Assembly (NCBI GenBank): GCA_039414355.1
Contig: JBCDJN010000067.1
Location: 1-26,839, forward strand
Direction of reading: 5' to 3'
Length of the DNA: 26,839 nucleotides
DNA from: JBCCQL01 sp039414355
GTDB taxonomy: Bacteria; Planctomycetota; Planctomycetia; Pirellulales; Lacipirellulaceae
The position numbers and the translations under genes were made by a program. This document shows, in pieces, positions 1 through 8,819 of the stretch (position 1 is its first letter; every line of letters starts with the position of its first letter). The notes under the pieces were generated by a model. It searched no databases. It was given only the letters and a program-made list of their open reading frames with translations, and was not told where the DNA came from.

Positions 1-2258
1 CCGTCGCCGCCGAGCACGCGGTTTCCGCTCGCGATAAGCTCGTCACCGAGGAGGTCGCCGCCGATCGAGCTTGCTCCCGCGTGTGCGACGTAGACGCCGC
101 CGCCGCGCGCTTCGCCGCCATCGCCGCCGTCACCGCCAATCGCGGGGCCGACGCCCGGGGCGTTGCCGATCAACGCCCCGAAACCACCGAGGCCGCCGCG
201 GCCGGCGATCACGCTATTGCTGCCGATCAACGAACGCTGCAGGTCCAGCGTGTCGTTCGCTAGGAGCGACTCTGCGATGGCGCCTCCGTAGGCGTCGCCG
301 CCGTCGCCGCCGTCTCCCCCGGCGCCAAGTCCCACGCCGTCGTCGTTCTGGTAGGCGAGCGCCGAACCGCCGACTCCGCCAAACCCACCCACCGCCGAGT
401 TGTTCATCAAGCCGGAGTCGACGACGGTTGCGCTCGCCTCGTCGACGTAGACCGCCCCTCCGTAGGCGTCTCCGCCGTAGCCGCCGTTGAAGCCATCACC
501 AAACCGGCTGAGCCCCCCCCGGCCGCCGCCAATGCGATCGCCTTCGCCTGTGCCTCCTGCCGCGGCCAAGTTGCTCACGACGGCGGAGGCGGTCAGCGTG
601 AGGTCGCTGCGTGTGTCGATCGCGCCGCCGCGCGCTGTGCCGTTGCCGCCACCGGCGAGGCCGGCGCTCAGCCGGTTGTCCTGACCGACGAGCTGCGCGA
701 AGGTCGTATCGCCGTGCCCGCCAAATCCGCTATATGCGGCGTTGGCGATGAGCGCGGCTTGGTCGATCCCCAGAACGCCAGATTGGCTGTGGTAGATGGC
801 GCCGCCACCGGCGAAGCCGCCGCTGCCCGCTGTGCCGCCGGTGATGTCCGTCAGCATCTTGCCACCGCCGTCGCCACCGGTCGCCGAGTTCTCAATGAAC
901 CTCGTGGTGGCAGTCCCTTGGGTCAGATCGGGGTCGATGACGCCATCGGTGGCCGCAGCCGTGAGCGTCCCCGAGATCTGAGTCGTGGCGGCCGCGTCCA
1001 CGCTGATGGCGCCGCCACGTGCCGCGCCGCCATCGCCCGCGTTGCCGAGCATCGTGTCGCCGCCGTTGCCGCCGGAGGCGGTGTTCTGGCTGAACGACGT
1101 GTCGGTCACGGTCAGCAACGGCGCCAGGCTGAAGAGGCCGCCGCCGCTCGCGTTGGCGCCATCGCCCGCGTCGCGTTGGCCGTCGAACTCTCCGCTGCGG
1201 GTGCCGCCGCCGTCGCCGCCAATCGCTTCGTTCTGGCTAAGGAATGATGTGGTGATCGTGACGTCGGACGTTTGGCCATCCACAAAGAGCCCGCCGCCTC
1301 GGCCCTCGCCGCCGTCACGGCCAACGTCACGGAACCCATCGCCGCCCGATCCGCCGCGGGCTGTGTTGCCAAGAACCGAGCTGTCGGTGATCGTCAGCGT
1401 GCCGCCGCTGTGGAAGATGCCGCCGCCGCGGGCCTGGCCGGCGTTGCCGCCCGACTGCCCGCCGCCGGTGGCGTCGCCGCCGTCGCCGCCGATCGCGCGG
1501 TTGAGCGAAACCTCCGACCCGTTTCGGATGATGACGTCCGTGTTGATAGCGTAGATGCCGCCGCCAAGGGCTTGCCGGCCATCACCGCCATTGGTTCCGT
1601 TGGCGCCGCTGCTGCCTACAGCTTCGTTATCAACCACGTCGGTGTCGTCGAGGATCAGCGTTCCGTCATCGATATAGATGGCGCCGCCGATCGCGTCGTC
1701 GCCCGAAGGGCCGCGGAATGCGTTGTTCTGCAAGACACCGCCCTCGACGGTCACCGTGCCGCCGTTGGGGTTGGCGCGGATTGCCGCTCCGCGACCACGG
1801 CCTTCCACCAGCGCTAGGTCGCGAAACGTAACATCGATCTGACCTGATCCGAGGATGTCAAAGATAACGGTGTCTTGGACGCCGCTGATGAACGTGACGT
1901 CTCCGAGCCCGCTGAACGGCGGAGGATTGCCAACGATCGTCACGCTACGGTGGATGTCCAGGTCGCCCGTCTGGGCGAAGTCCTCGCCGCCGCCGCTGCG
2001 GGTGAGACTGTAAGCGCCGGCCTGCAACTGGATGGTTATGTCGCTGGCGGTCGAGTTGTTAGACTCGATCACTGCTTCGCGCAGGGAGGTGAGACCATCG
2101 TTCGCGTCGATCACGTCCTGGAAGGTGGTGACCTGGATCGTGGTCAGCATCAATCGCGCTTCGAGCCCCTCGGCGGGCCGGATGCGGCGATGGCGGCGGT
2201 CCCGCCGGTTTCGACTGCGACGAGTGTTCGGGCGCCGGCCTCTGCGAGTCCAGGGCAT
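1..2258 (-). CDS. LEPRxLL-motif surface protein with Gly-rich beta-helix repeats (3' part outside window)
   Basis: The frame is open on the minus strand from an ATG at 2258-2256 to the left edge, about 752 codons, with an in-frame TGA 27 nt upstream of the ATG. The first 27 residues are extremely Arg-rich (14 Arg between residues 5 and 27). They are followed by LEARLML at residues 32-38, a variant of the N-terminal LEPRxLL motif found on large planctomycete surface proteins. Next comes a TSLREAVIESN segment typical of parallel beta-helix (choice-of-anchor Q type) proteins. The rest is about eleven imperfect repeats of roughly 40-60 residues, each with a strand such as TLTITDSSVLGNTA, then a GGDGG-rich turn, then a GGGI(Y/F) block. 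A cell-surface or secreted solenoid is the likely role; no enzymatic motif is visible. The stop codon and any anchor lie outside the window. The Gly/Ala codon composition produces long spurious plus-strand reading frames here. Confidence 0.85.
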   Translation of the reverse strand, partial: MPWTRRGRRPNTRRSRNRRDRRHRRIRPAEGLEARLMLTTIQVTTFQDVIDANDGLTSLREAVIESNNSTASDITIQLQAGAYSLTRSGGGEDFAQTGDLDIHRSVTIVGNPPPFSGLGDVTFISGVQDTVIFDILGSGQIDVTFRDLALVEGRGRGAAIRANPNGGTVTVEGGVLQNNAFRGPSGDDAIGGAIYIDDGTLILDDTDVVDNEAVGSSGANGTNGGDGRQALGGGIYAINTDVIIRNGSEVSLNRAIGGDGGDATGGGQSGGNAGQARGGGIFHSGGTLTITDSSVLGNTARGGSGGDGFRDVGRDGGEGRGGGLFVDGQTSDVTITTSFLSQNEAIGGDGGGTRSGEFDGQRDAGDGANASGGGLFSLAPLLTVTDTSFSQNTASGGNGGDTMLGNAGDGGAARGGAISVDAAATTQISGTLTAAATDGVIDPDLTQGTATTRFIENSATGGDGGGKMLTDITGGTAGSGGFAGGGAIYHSQSGVLGIDQAALIANAAYSGFGGHGDTTFAQLVGQDNRLSAGLAGGGNGTARGGAIDTRSDLTLTASAVVSNLAAAGGTGEGDRIGGGRGGLSRFGDGFNGGYGGDAYGGAVYVDEASATVVDSGLMNNSAVGGFGGVGGSALAYQNDDGVGLGAGGDGGDGGDAYGGAIAESLLANDTLDLQRSLIGSNSVIAGRGGLGGFGALIGNAPGVGPAIGGDGGDGGEARGGGVYVAHAGASSIGGDLLGDELIASGNRVLGGD

Positions 2259-3364
2259 GGTGGTGTAAGTCTTGGTGCTTGTTCAGGCGATCAGACGACG
2301 CTTGCATTCGGCCCGCGTGAGTCTGCGCGATAGTGCCGGGCCCTCAGATCTGGCAGCCGCCATCATAGCTGGACCGGGGTGCGAGAGTGCGGCGTCGCAG
2401 CCAGAAAAGACCTCTCGATCCCTTTGTGTTGCCGAAAGGCGTTTGAGCCTTGGTTCTTCTTAGCCGTGCCTTGCGAGCGCGGCAAAGACTCGGTCAAGGT
2501 AAGCGGTTGGACTGACTCGGCCATCGGCGGTCTGCTTCGACCCTCGCCCGATGGTTGCCAGCAGTAACCTCAACAGGATCGAGCCCTCGGTGGCAAGCGA
2601 TCGCTCGGACAGAGCGCCGGAAGGAAAGGGATTGCCACCTCTTTGCTCTTCCGTGTGCCCAAGATGCGCGCGGGCTCGAAAAAGGACCCGTTTTCCGCTT
2701 TGGGGCGAGCTAGTTCCGGCCGGCTCAGATCAACTGCAGAGGACGGCGCCACCTCGTGAGCGAAAGTGCTCGGGCGAGTCACCGCCAAGTTGCTCTTGAA
2801 CGGGCCCCCGAGCCGCCAGAAGCTGCCGAGGTTGAGCTGACCGACGCGGATTCGGCTGGCCGCGAACTCGCCGAAACTGGTCCAACCTCCGGCGATTCAG
2901 CTGCTGCCAATACGCCCGGCACCTACAACCAATTTCGCGATAGCAGACGTCTGAATCGCATCAGCGATCCAAAGTCTCTGCCATGCCGTTGGTCGTGGAC
3001 TGTCGGTACAGTCGAACCGCCTGGGCGTGGCAGTCGCAGCCGTTTCGCGTGATACGCGTCATGGCGTACCCAGTCCCAAGATCGCTCTCGTGCGGCGGGA
3101 AATTAGCGGCTGCCCCTTAGAACGCAAAGTGCTTGTTCCGATTTGACCGCGGCGCCGTCGGGTCGGTTTGGCAAAGCGTCTTCAACTCGTACGATGCAGC
3201 ATGGCGAAGGCGCACTTAGCTCCCAACGTCAGTGATTTGACGCGTCCCTCGAGCGTGGAATCGCGTCGCGGGTCCGACTACCTTCGTTGCTGCCGTATGG
3301 TAGAGCAGGTTGCTTGCCAAGACCCTAGGGCAGCGTTTTGCACGAGAATGACCGAGGTACACCT
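2259..3364. other. Long intergenic region without a supported gene
   Basis: About 1.1 kb separates the divergently oriented LEARLML gene (minus) and the dockerin/PEP-CTERM gene (plus), so both promoters should lie here. Short frames exist on both strands but have no convincing ribosome binding site, signal sequence or recognisable motif. I see no tRNA, clear terminator or repeat array. It could contain decayed coding sequence, but nothing identifiable remains. Confidence 0.5.
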
Positions 3365-4339
3365 ATGTGGCACAGAAGAGTCGCGTGCCTGTCGCGAGCA
3401 CTTTCATTCGTCGTTCTGCTCATCGGCTTTGCAAGCTCAACCGAAGCGGAAGATCTGCCGCTTTCCGGCGTCGCAAACCCCGAGACGCGGTGGTACGAAC
3501 ACATCTCAGACGCCTTCTTGGAACTCGGACGCGACCCGGATGGCTTTTACCTGATCAGCGAGCTACCGAGTTATGAACCCGTCGGTCAGGTCGGCGGCGT
3601 CGTTGGGTTTCCAAATGGAGCCAACTTCGATCTAGGTGAGCTGAACTACGACAGCTCCTTGCTGACAGGCCACGGCGTGGAGACGGCCGCTGTGGTCGGC
3701 TACGAAGTCGAATTCGACGTGAATATCGCCGACGACGACGCCATCGCGAATAGGATTAACAACCTGGGATACGCTACGACTATCACCGATGTGGCCGGAA
3801 CGATTCAGCTGACAAACGGTATCGTGACGTCGCTCGATTTCGAGGCGTCGGTCACATTCAGTTACGACTTCCCGGCCGTTTCGGAAGACCCTCTCGACTA
3901 CCACGGATCGCTCACGTTCAGCGGCGACAGATTCGTCTTATTTGTCGACGATACGGTGCTCGTGACCGCCAACAACACGCCGCTTCGGTACACCTGGGAC
4001 TCGACTGGCACAGTGGATCAGGTGTTCAAGCCCTCGCCGATAGACGGTGACTACGACGGCAGTGGCGTTGCGGACGTGGACGACTACGAATTATGGCGTC
4101 TGGAGTTCGGCACGGCCGGACCGAGAGCAGACGGCAACCGTGACGGATTCGTCGATGCGGCCGACTACACCGTGTGGCGTGATGCCTTCGAGGACCCGGT
4201 TGAACTTGGTGCTCCAGTGGAGGTACCCGAACCCTTCTCGGCAGTTCTCGTTACCGTTATGGCAATGAATCTGCCGATTCGGACTCAAGCGGGGCGACGA
4301 CCTACACCTTGGCCCTGCGAGCACGATCCTGCAGGCTAG
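3365..4339 (+). CDS. Secreted protein with two dockerin-like calcium loops and PEP-CTERM-type tail (paralogue 1)
   Basis: 324 residues. The ATG at 3365 is chosen over one 27 nt upstream because GAGG lies seven bases before it and the product then starts with a clean signal peptide (MWHRR, then a hydrophobic core ending near SSTEA). The body contains ISDAF, ISELP, LTGHGVET and LTFSGDRFVLFVDDT blocks shared with the proteins at 11180, 14080, 17578 and 18461. Near the C-terminus are two EF-hand-like dockerin type I loops, GDYDGSGVADVDDYELW and DGNRDGFVDAADYTVW, then VPEP, a hydrophobic stretch and a basic RTQAGRR. About a dozen further residues follow, a slightly long tail for PEP-CTERM. Such tails are sorted and cleaved by exosortases in other bacteria. 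No enzymatic domain is recognised. The gene stands alone, with no close plus-strand neighbour upstream. Confidence 0.85.
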   Translation: MWHRRVACLSRALSFVVLLIGFASSTEAEDLPLSGVANPETRWYEHISDAFLELGRDPDGFYLISELPSYEPVGQVGGVVGFPNGANFDLGELNYDSSLLTGHGVETAAVVGYEVEFDVNIADDDAIANRINNLGYATTITDVAGTIQLTNGIVTSLDFEASVTFSYDFPAVSEDPLDYHGSLTFSGDRFVLFVDDTVLVTANNTPLRYTWDSTGTVDQVFKPSPIDGDYDGSGVADVDDYELWRLEFGTAGPRADGNRDGFVDAADYTVWRDAFEDPVELGAPVEVPEPFSAVLVTVMAMNLPIRTQAGRRPTPWPCEHDPAG

Positions 4340-4553
4340 AAGCCGGTGCTTACGGAGCAGATGTGGTTTCCCAGGCAAGCTGTGCAACTCCGAGCACAAA
4401 GCCAATAGAGCTGAAGTCCTCTTTGCGATACGACGCGTGAGTCCTGTCAACTATTTGCGTGCGTTGAGAGGTGGAGTCTGCACGGACAAGCTTAGGTAAG
4501 AGACTTAAGGTGCAAAGCATACGACACAACGAGCAGTACAAGGCGAAGAAAGT

Positions 4554-4594
4554 TAGCTTCCCCCGCATCCTTGCTAGCTTCCCCCGCATCCTTG
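4554..4594. repeat. Tandem direct repeat, two copies of a 21-bp unit
   Basis: Positions 4554-4573 and 4575-4594 are identical 20-base copies beginning TAGCTTCCCCCGCATCCTTG, separated by one base. The second copy ends inside the GGAGG ribosome binding site of the membrane protein gene at 4608. It looks like a recent tandem duplication in the leader. Confidence 0.9.
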
Positions 4595-4607
4595 GAGGAA
4601 CATATCG

Positions 4608-4997
4608 ATGCCGAGCGCCGGGTTTCTGGTGCCACTAGTAGTCCTGTTCGCGGCTGGTTTGTGGCTGGCCTATGAGGCACGAAAGACTGCGAGTACTTAC
4701 CGGCGTATATGGCCGCTCGCATACGCCGCGACGGTGGTTTCAAGTGTGTTTGTGTCGATCCCCTGGGTCACCACAACGCATCGAGAGTTGACGTCGCAGA
4801 AGGGGGATAGGTCTATTCTGTTTGAGTCGGCATTCATGGACCTGTTGTTCGCGGGCATCGTGATACCTGCTTGCACAATTCCACTGTCGTTGGCTTTCGG
4901 TCCCCCGAGTGGCTGGCCAGCCCGCACCAGAACCTCCATTCGCGTAATCGAGGCTGCTTGGGTGCTAGCGTGCGGAGGCGTTTGTGCCCACCAATAG
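4608..4997 (+). CDS. Small hypothetical membrane protein
   Basis: 129 residues. The ATG at 4608 has an excellent ribosome binding site (GGAGGAAC, eight bases upstream). Four hydrophobic segments are visible at about residues 5-22, 34-54, 76-99 and 112-126, separated by short charged loops, so it is probably an inner-membrane protein with four passes. I recognise no family. The leader carries the 21-bp tandem duplication that reaches the ribosome binding site. It converges on the minus-strand ABC exporter genes with 168 bp between the stop codons and no obvious terminator. The ribosome binding site and hydrophobic pattern favour a real gene. Confidence 0.6.
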   Translation: MPSAGFLVPLVVLFAAGLWLAYEARKTASTYRRIWPLAYAATVVSSVFVSIPWVTTTHRELTSQKGDRSILFESAFMDLLFAGIVIPACTIPLSLAFGPPSGWPARTRTSIRVIEAAWVLACGGVCAHQ

Positions 4998-5165
4998 TCG
5001 CAGCATCTTGAAACGGACGAGCTTCAGATTGACCGGCAATTCATCTGGGGGAAGCACTTCGAAACCTTGACGCGGCCGTAGAATCGATTGGACGGCTGGC
5101 ACTACGCTTTGACACTTGGGTCGTTGCAGCGGAGGCTGCGAGCTGTTTTGCAGCTTCGTCGCAGT

Positions 5166-8100
5166 TCATTCTCCATCGCGGTTCCTAGGTGTTTGGGTTG
5201 ACGCCACGGCTTGCACGTTGTCGTTAGGGTTGCGGTCGGGCAGCAGCAGGTAGGGATCAATGCCGAAGCGTGTTGGCTTTTCGTCCAGCATCATCGTGAT
5301 TTCGGTGCGACCGACCGGGAGTGCGCGAAGCTCCTTGCGAAGCAAATCGTCGCTGCCGAAATCATCGCCTCGGAACGCCCCGATCCAAATCGGCGTGTCG
5401 GAGACGGCTTTCGTTTGCTCACCCCAACCCGTGGTGTAGAGCTTCTCGGCCTCCACCACAGCGGTTAGTCGCCACTTGCCCTGCTCAGTGCGGGTGCAGG
5501 TGGCGGACACTGTCTTAAGCGACCAGGTTGTCACGTGCCTGAAGATGTCTTCGGCAACTGGCGACGACTCCTCTGAAAGCCGCGGCAACAGGACGCGTAG
5601 GAAGTCTTCGGCAGTTGGATAGGGCGAGGGGCGGTGGCGCCACTCGTCGAGAAACTCCGCGAAGGCTGCCTCGACCTCCTCGGGACCGATGAGGCTCGCG
5701 AGGTAGGGCATCAGCACCCCGCCTTTCCGCTTGAGCATCGTCGAGTTCTTCATCTCGCGCACGAACGCAGACTCCTCGTCTGTCATGGTGCTGCGGTTGC
5801 GGAAGAGCTCCCTAATGGTTTGGCGCCGCAAGCGGCGGTCGATTTCGGGGGCGCGGTGCTGGTGCAGGTAGAGCTGCGCGGACCAATACGGCAAGCCGGC
5901 ATGAATGATCTTTGCCCCTTGGGCGTTGGCCGGGATCACCTGATCGTTGAACCAGGACATGCCCATCATGTGCGCGGCCATGCCGGCGAGGTCTTGGCCT
6001 CCGCTGGCCTTTAGATCGGACTTCCAGCCAAGGATCTCACTGCAGAATCCGAGCCCTGACCGTGCGCCCATCCCGTCGAAGTGAAGCGATTGCTCGGCAA
6101 GCGTAAACTCATCGAACGGGGGCGGACCGTATCGATCGGCGAAATGCTGCATCGCGTCGTGCAATGCGCGGGCGAATTCTTCTACGACGTGATCGTGTTC
6201 AGGATCGTACGCCATGACGACGTCCGGCAGGCTCTCACGCGTGAAACGTCGCGTCGTGTAGCGCCCGGTAAGGATCGTGCTCCAACCACGGCTCGGTTGA
6301 TCCAGCACGTAACGAAACGCTCGACGGCCGTCGGGTTCTTGCCATTGCCGGACAAGTCTTCCCGCATGCAGCGCGGTCTGGTCTGCGTCGGTGCGGATGG
6401 TCAGATCGACACTCTCGACCCACCCGAGGTGCGCGGTCGAGTGAGGTTCGCGGCGACCCTCTTCTACCGACGGCGGTCGCCACTCAGTTAGCAGGCCGTA
6501 GCGGCGACGCTTCCAGGTCGGCTTATGCTCGACACGGTCGGAGTAGCCAACCCCGGGCATCAACTGCAGGTTGAGAAGCGAGGACCCATTGCCGATCACC
6601 TCAATCGGGAGCACTTCCTTGATGTTGTCGTTCTTCGCGTGCACAGAGAACCCGGGGGGCGGCGCCCAAGAGGTGACGAAACGCAGAGTCATTCGCTTGC
6701 CTGCGAGCAGTGGCGCCGGCAAACGGTAGACACGCGAGTTGAGCGCGTCATCCGAAGCAACAAGAGTTTCACCGCCGCCCAGATCGATGCTCTCGACAAC
6801 AAGACCCGGCTCGGCGAGTACTAAGAGTTGCTCGATCGGCTCTTTACTCTGGTTCTCGAGTGTCTGGCTGCCGGTGAACCGGAAGCTCCGCTTGCTTGGG
6901 TACAGATCAAGTTCGCCGCCGATCGCAACGATGCGTGGCTGCGGGCGGCCACGCCACGCCTCGGCGTAGGCCATCTCGATGCGCGCCTTCTGGCGATCGC
7001 CGTCCAGCGGGGGCCACGCGGCCAGGACGGTGGACTGGTACCACAGATTGCCGCCAACGAGCGCAAAGAGGAGAAACACTGACCCGCCGACGGCAATGCT
7101 GAGCGGTTGTGACAGTCTCTCGGCAAGCAGCAGGCGACTCGACGGCGGGTTCGGACCACGCGCGAAGCACCAAAGACCAGTCAGCCATATCGCGGTCGAG
7201 CCAAGCGTCCAGTAAACCAGGCACCAGAGGTGGGCGGTCCAGAAGTGCCCGTAGCCGTCCATCAGTGAGTACCAGAAGAAGCTCACCCTGCCAAAGCGAT
7301 AGAGCGGGTGCCACAGGCCGCACGCGTCGAGCAGCGTCTCGGAAGCGTAAACGAGTAGCACGCAGCCGATGGCGACGTAGCGATTGCGGAGGATCGCCTG
7401 CGTCGCGATCGCGAGTGCCGCCAAGAAGAAGTAGAAGGGGGCTTTGAAGATGAAGCTGTCGGTCAGGAAGAGGTCGAACTCAAAGTCGTAGTAGCCGTGC
7501 GTCAGCTGGTAGAGCAATCCGACGGCGATCGAGACAAGCCAAAACGCGGTGACGACCGCGAAGAGCGTGAGCGTCTTCGAGAGGTAGTTCGCTAGGTCGG
7601 ATGTTGGCAAGGAGTCGAAGACCTCATCAACGCCAAGGGTGCGATCCCGCCACATCAGATCGCCCGCTAGCCAGACCACGACAAGCACCAGCACCTTGTC
7701 GAAGTAGAAGCCCGTCGTGTGCACCAGCAGATCGGTGCTGGGCAACGAGAACTGATGCGTCACGACGCTCTGCGCGCTCCACCACAGCGAGAGAGCGGTC
7801 AACGCCAGGGTCAGCTTGGCGCCCGGCCGCCTCCAGACCGTGCTGACTTCCCAGGCCGTCGTCTTGGCGAGTTGGTAGGTAATTGGCGCCTGCGAACGAG
7901 CATCTGTCTGAACCGTTGCAACCGTCTCGTCGTTGTGGTGTCTCAACCGCTCGGGTCTCGCTCGCCACTTCCGCTTCCGCTCGATTGGGGTCGCTACCCG
8001 CGTGGGGTAGCACCAAACGCCCAGCCCAACGAGCGCAAGCGACACGCCGCCCCACAAGGCTCGGTTCCAGAGCATCAATCCGGCGAAAGGGGGAAAGGTT

Positions 8101-8819
8101 GTGTTCTTTTGGAGGTTCGTCCAGCCCTGCGTAAACTCCGCCGACGCAATGCTGGCGTACGGGTCGAGCACCGCGTACTTCGGGAAGACATCATGCCGCA
8201 GCACGTCTTGCCCGAGCAGCATCCGGGTGAGCACCCAAACCGCGAGCAACCCCACGGCTGATGTGTACGCGGCGGTCCGACTCTGCCAACGGGCCGCGAC
8301 GGCAAAGACAACCGCAGACGTGAGCAAGAAGTTCGGCAGGACGTACTGGAGCCAAGCCGCGATGTAGTGGCTGACTACTAGCGGGCCAATTTGCTCGGCC
8401 GGGATGCCCGGCACGAGCACGCCAAGGAGCATTCCCGGGATAAACATCGATGCCGTGAGCAGCACGATCGCGAGCGCCACAATAAACCGAGCCGCGGCGA
8501 GGACCCCACGCCCTGCGCCGGTGGCGAGAACGATCCCCTCGGTCCGAGTCGATCGGTCGCGGCACACCGGGTCCGCAATGATGGCGGCGGCGGCGAGCGT
8601 GCCGAGCAGGCTGTAGATCAATGCCCGCCGGGCGATCATGTCCGCGCCGTTCACCCACACGTTGCCGGTGGCCGACCATCCACTTTGCAGCGTGTCGCCA
8701 AACGCCAAGGCGAAGTACGCGAGAAGGCAAAACCAAATGAAGGGCCGACGCAGCTGCTGTCGCAACTCCATTCGCACTTGCTCAAAGAACGCTACCGATG
8801 TCGGCAGTTTACCCCACAT
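5166..8819 (-). CDS. ABC transporter permease fused to M1-aminopeptidase-like domain with degenerate active site
   Basis: 1217 residues. Two ABC-2-type membrane halves (about residues 20-275 and 320-595, roughly six helices each) are followed by an extracytoplasmic domain of about 620 residues. That domain matches the permease/M1 aminopeptidase fusion family. The zinc site is lost: the HExxH position reads HMMGM (H950 to M954), and exactly 18 residues later the family Glu ligand is His973, within IIHAGL. The surrounding WFNDQVIPANAQG and the downstream PYPTAEDFL still fit the family, so this is substitution rather than a misread frame. It is therefore probably not a canonical zinc peptidase. 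The ATG at 8819 follows GGGGAGG at about nine bases and overlaps the end of the ATPase gene by 11 bp, so the two are probably translationally coupled. The natural substrate is unknown; export or membrane-stress roles are guesses. Confidence 0.88.
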   Translation of the reverse strand: MWGKLPTSVAFFEQVRMELRQQLRRPFIWFCLLAYFALAFGDTLQSGWSATGNVWVNGADMIARRALIYSLLGTLAAAAIIADPVCRDRSTRTEGIVLATGAGRGVLAAARFIVALAIVLLTASMFIPGMLLGVLVPGIPAEQIGPLVVSHYIAAWLQYVLPNFLLTSAVVFAVAARWQSRTAAYTSAVGLLAVWVLTRMLLGQDVLRHDVFPKYAVLDPYASIASAEFTQGWTNLQKNTTFPPFAGLMLWNRALWGGVSLALVGLGVWCYPTRVATPIERKRKWRARPERLRHHNDETVATVQTDARSQAPITYQLAKTTAWEVSTVWRRPGAKLTLALTALSLWWSAQSVVTHQFSLPSTDLLVHTTGFYFDKVLVLVVVWLAGDLMWRDRTLGVDEVFDSLPTSDLANYLSKTLTLFAVVTAFWLVSIAVGLLYQLTHGYYDFEFDLFLTDSFIFKAPFYFFLAALAIATQAILRNRYVAIGCVLLVYASETLLDACGLWHPLYRFGRVSFFWYSLMDGYGHFWTAHLWCLVYWTLGSTAIWLTGLWCFARGPNPPSSRLLLAERLSQPLSIAVGGSVFLLFALVGGNLWYQSTVLAAWPPLDGDRQKARIEMAYAEAWRGRPQPRIVAIGGELDLYPSKRSFRFTGSQTLENQSKEPIEQLLVLAEPGLVVESIDLGGGETLVASDDALNSRVYRLPAPLLAGKRMTLRFVTSWAPPPGFSVHAKNDNIKEVLPIEVIGNGSSLLNLQLMPGVGYSDRVEHKPTWKRRRYGLLTEWRPPSVEEGRREPHSTAHLGWVESVDLTIRTDADQTALHAGRLVRQWQEPDGRRAFRYVLDQPSRGWSTILTGRYTTRRFTRESLPDVVMAYDPEHDHVVEEFARALHDAMQHFADRYGPPPFDEFTLAEQSLHFDGMGARSGLGFCSEILGWKSDLKASGGQDLAGMAAHMMGMSWFNDQVIPANAQGAKIIHAGLPYWSAQLYLHQHRAPEIDRRLRRQTIRELFRNRSTMTDEESAFVREMKNSTMLKRKGGVLMPYLASLIGPEEVEAAFAEFLDEWRHRPSPYPTAEDFLRVLLPRLSEESSPVAEDIFRHVTTWSLKTVSATCTRTEQGKWRLTAVVEAEKLYTTGWGEQTKAVSDTPIWIGAFRGDDFGSDDLLRKELRALPVGRTEITMMLDEKPTRFGIDPYLLLPDRNPNDNVQAVASTQTPRNRDGE

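Noticed and set aside
71..1817. Several plus-strand open frames rich in Arg, Ala or Pro
   Set aside because: They are antisense to the repetitive Gly-rich LEARLML gene, whose minus-strand frame stays open across the whole region and carries clear beta-helix repeats. They have no signal sequence or motif.
1..2258. Periodic GCCGCC-rich sequence as a CRISPR or tandem DNA array
   Set aside because: The periodicity comes from Gly-Gly-Asp-Gly-Gly protein repeats of variable length, with no constant repeat or spacer structure.
2756..3052. 98-residue plus-strand frame in the long intergenic region
   Set aside because: No ribosome binding site, no recognisable motif, and composition like random high-GC sequence.
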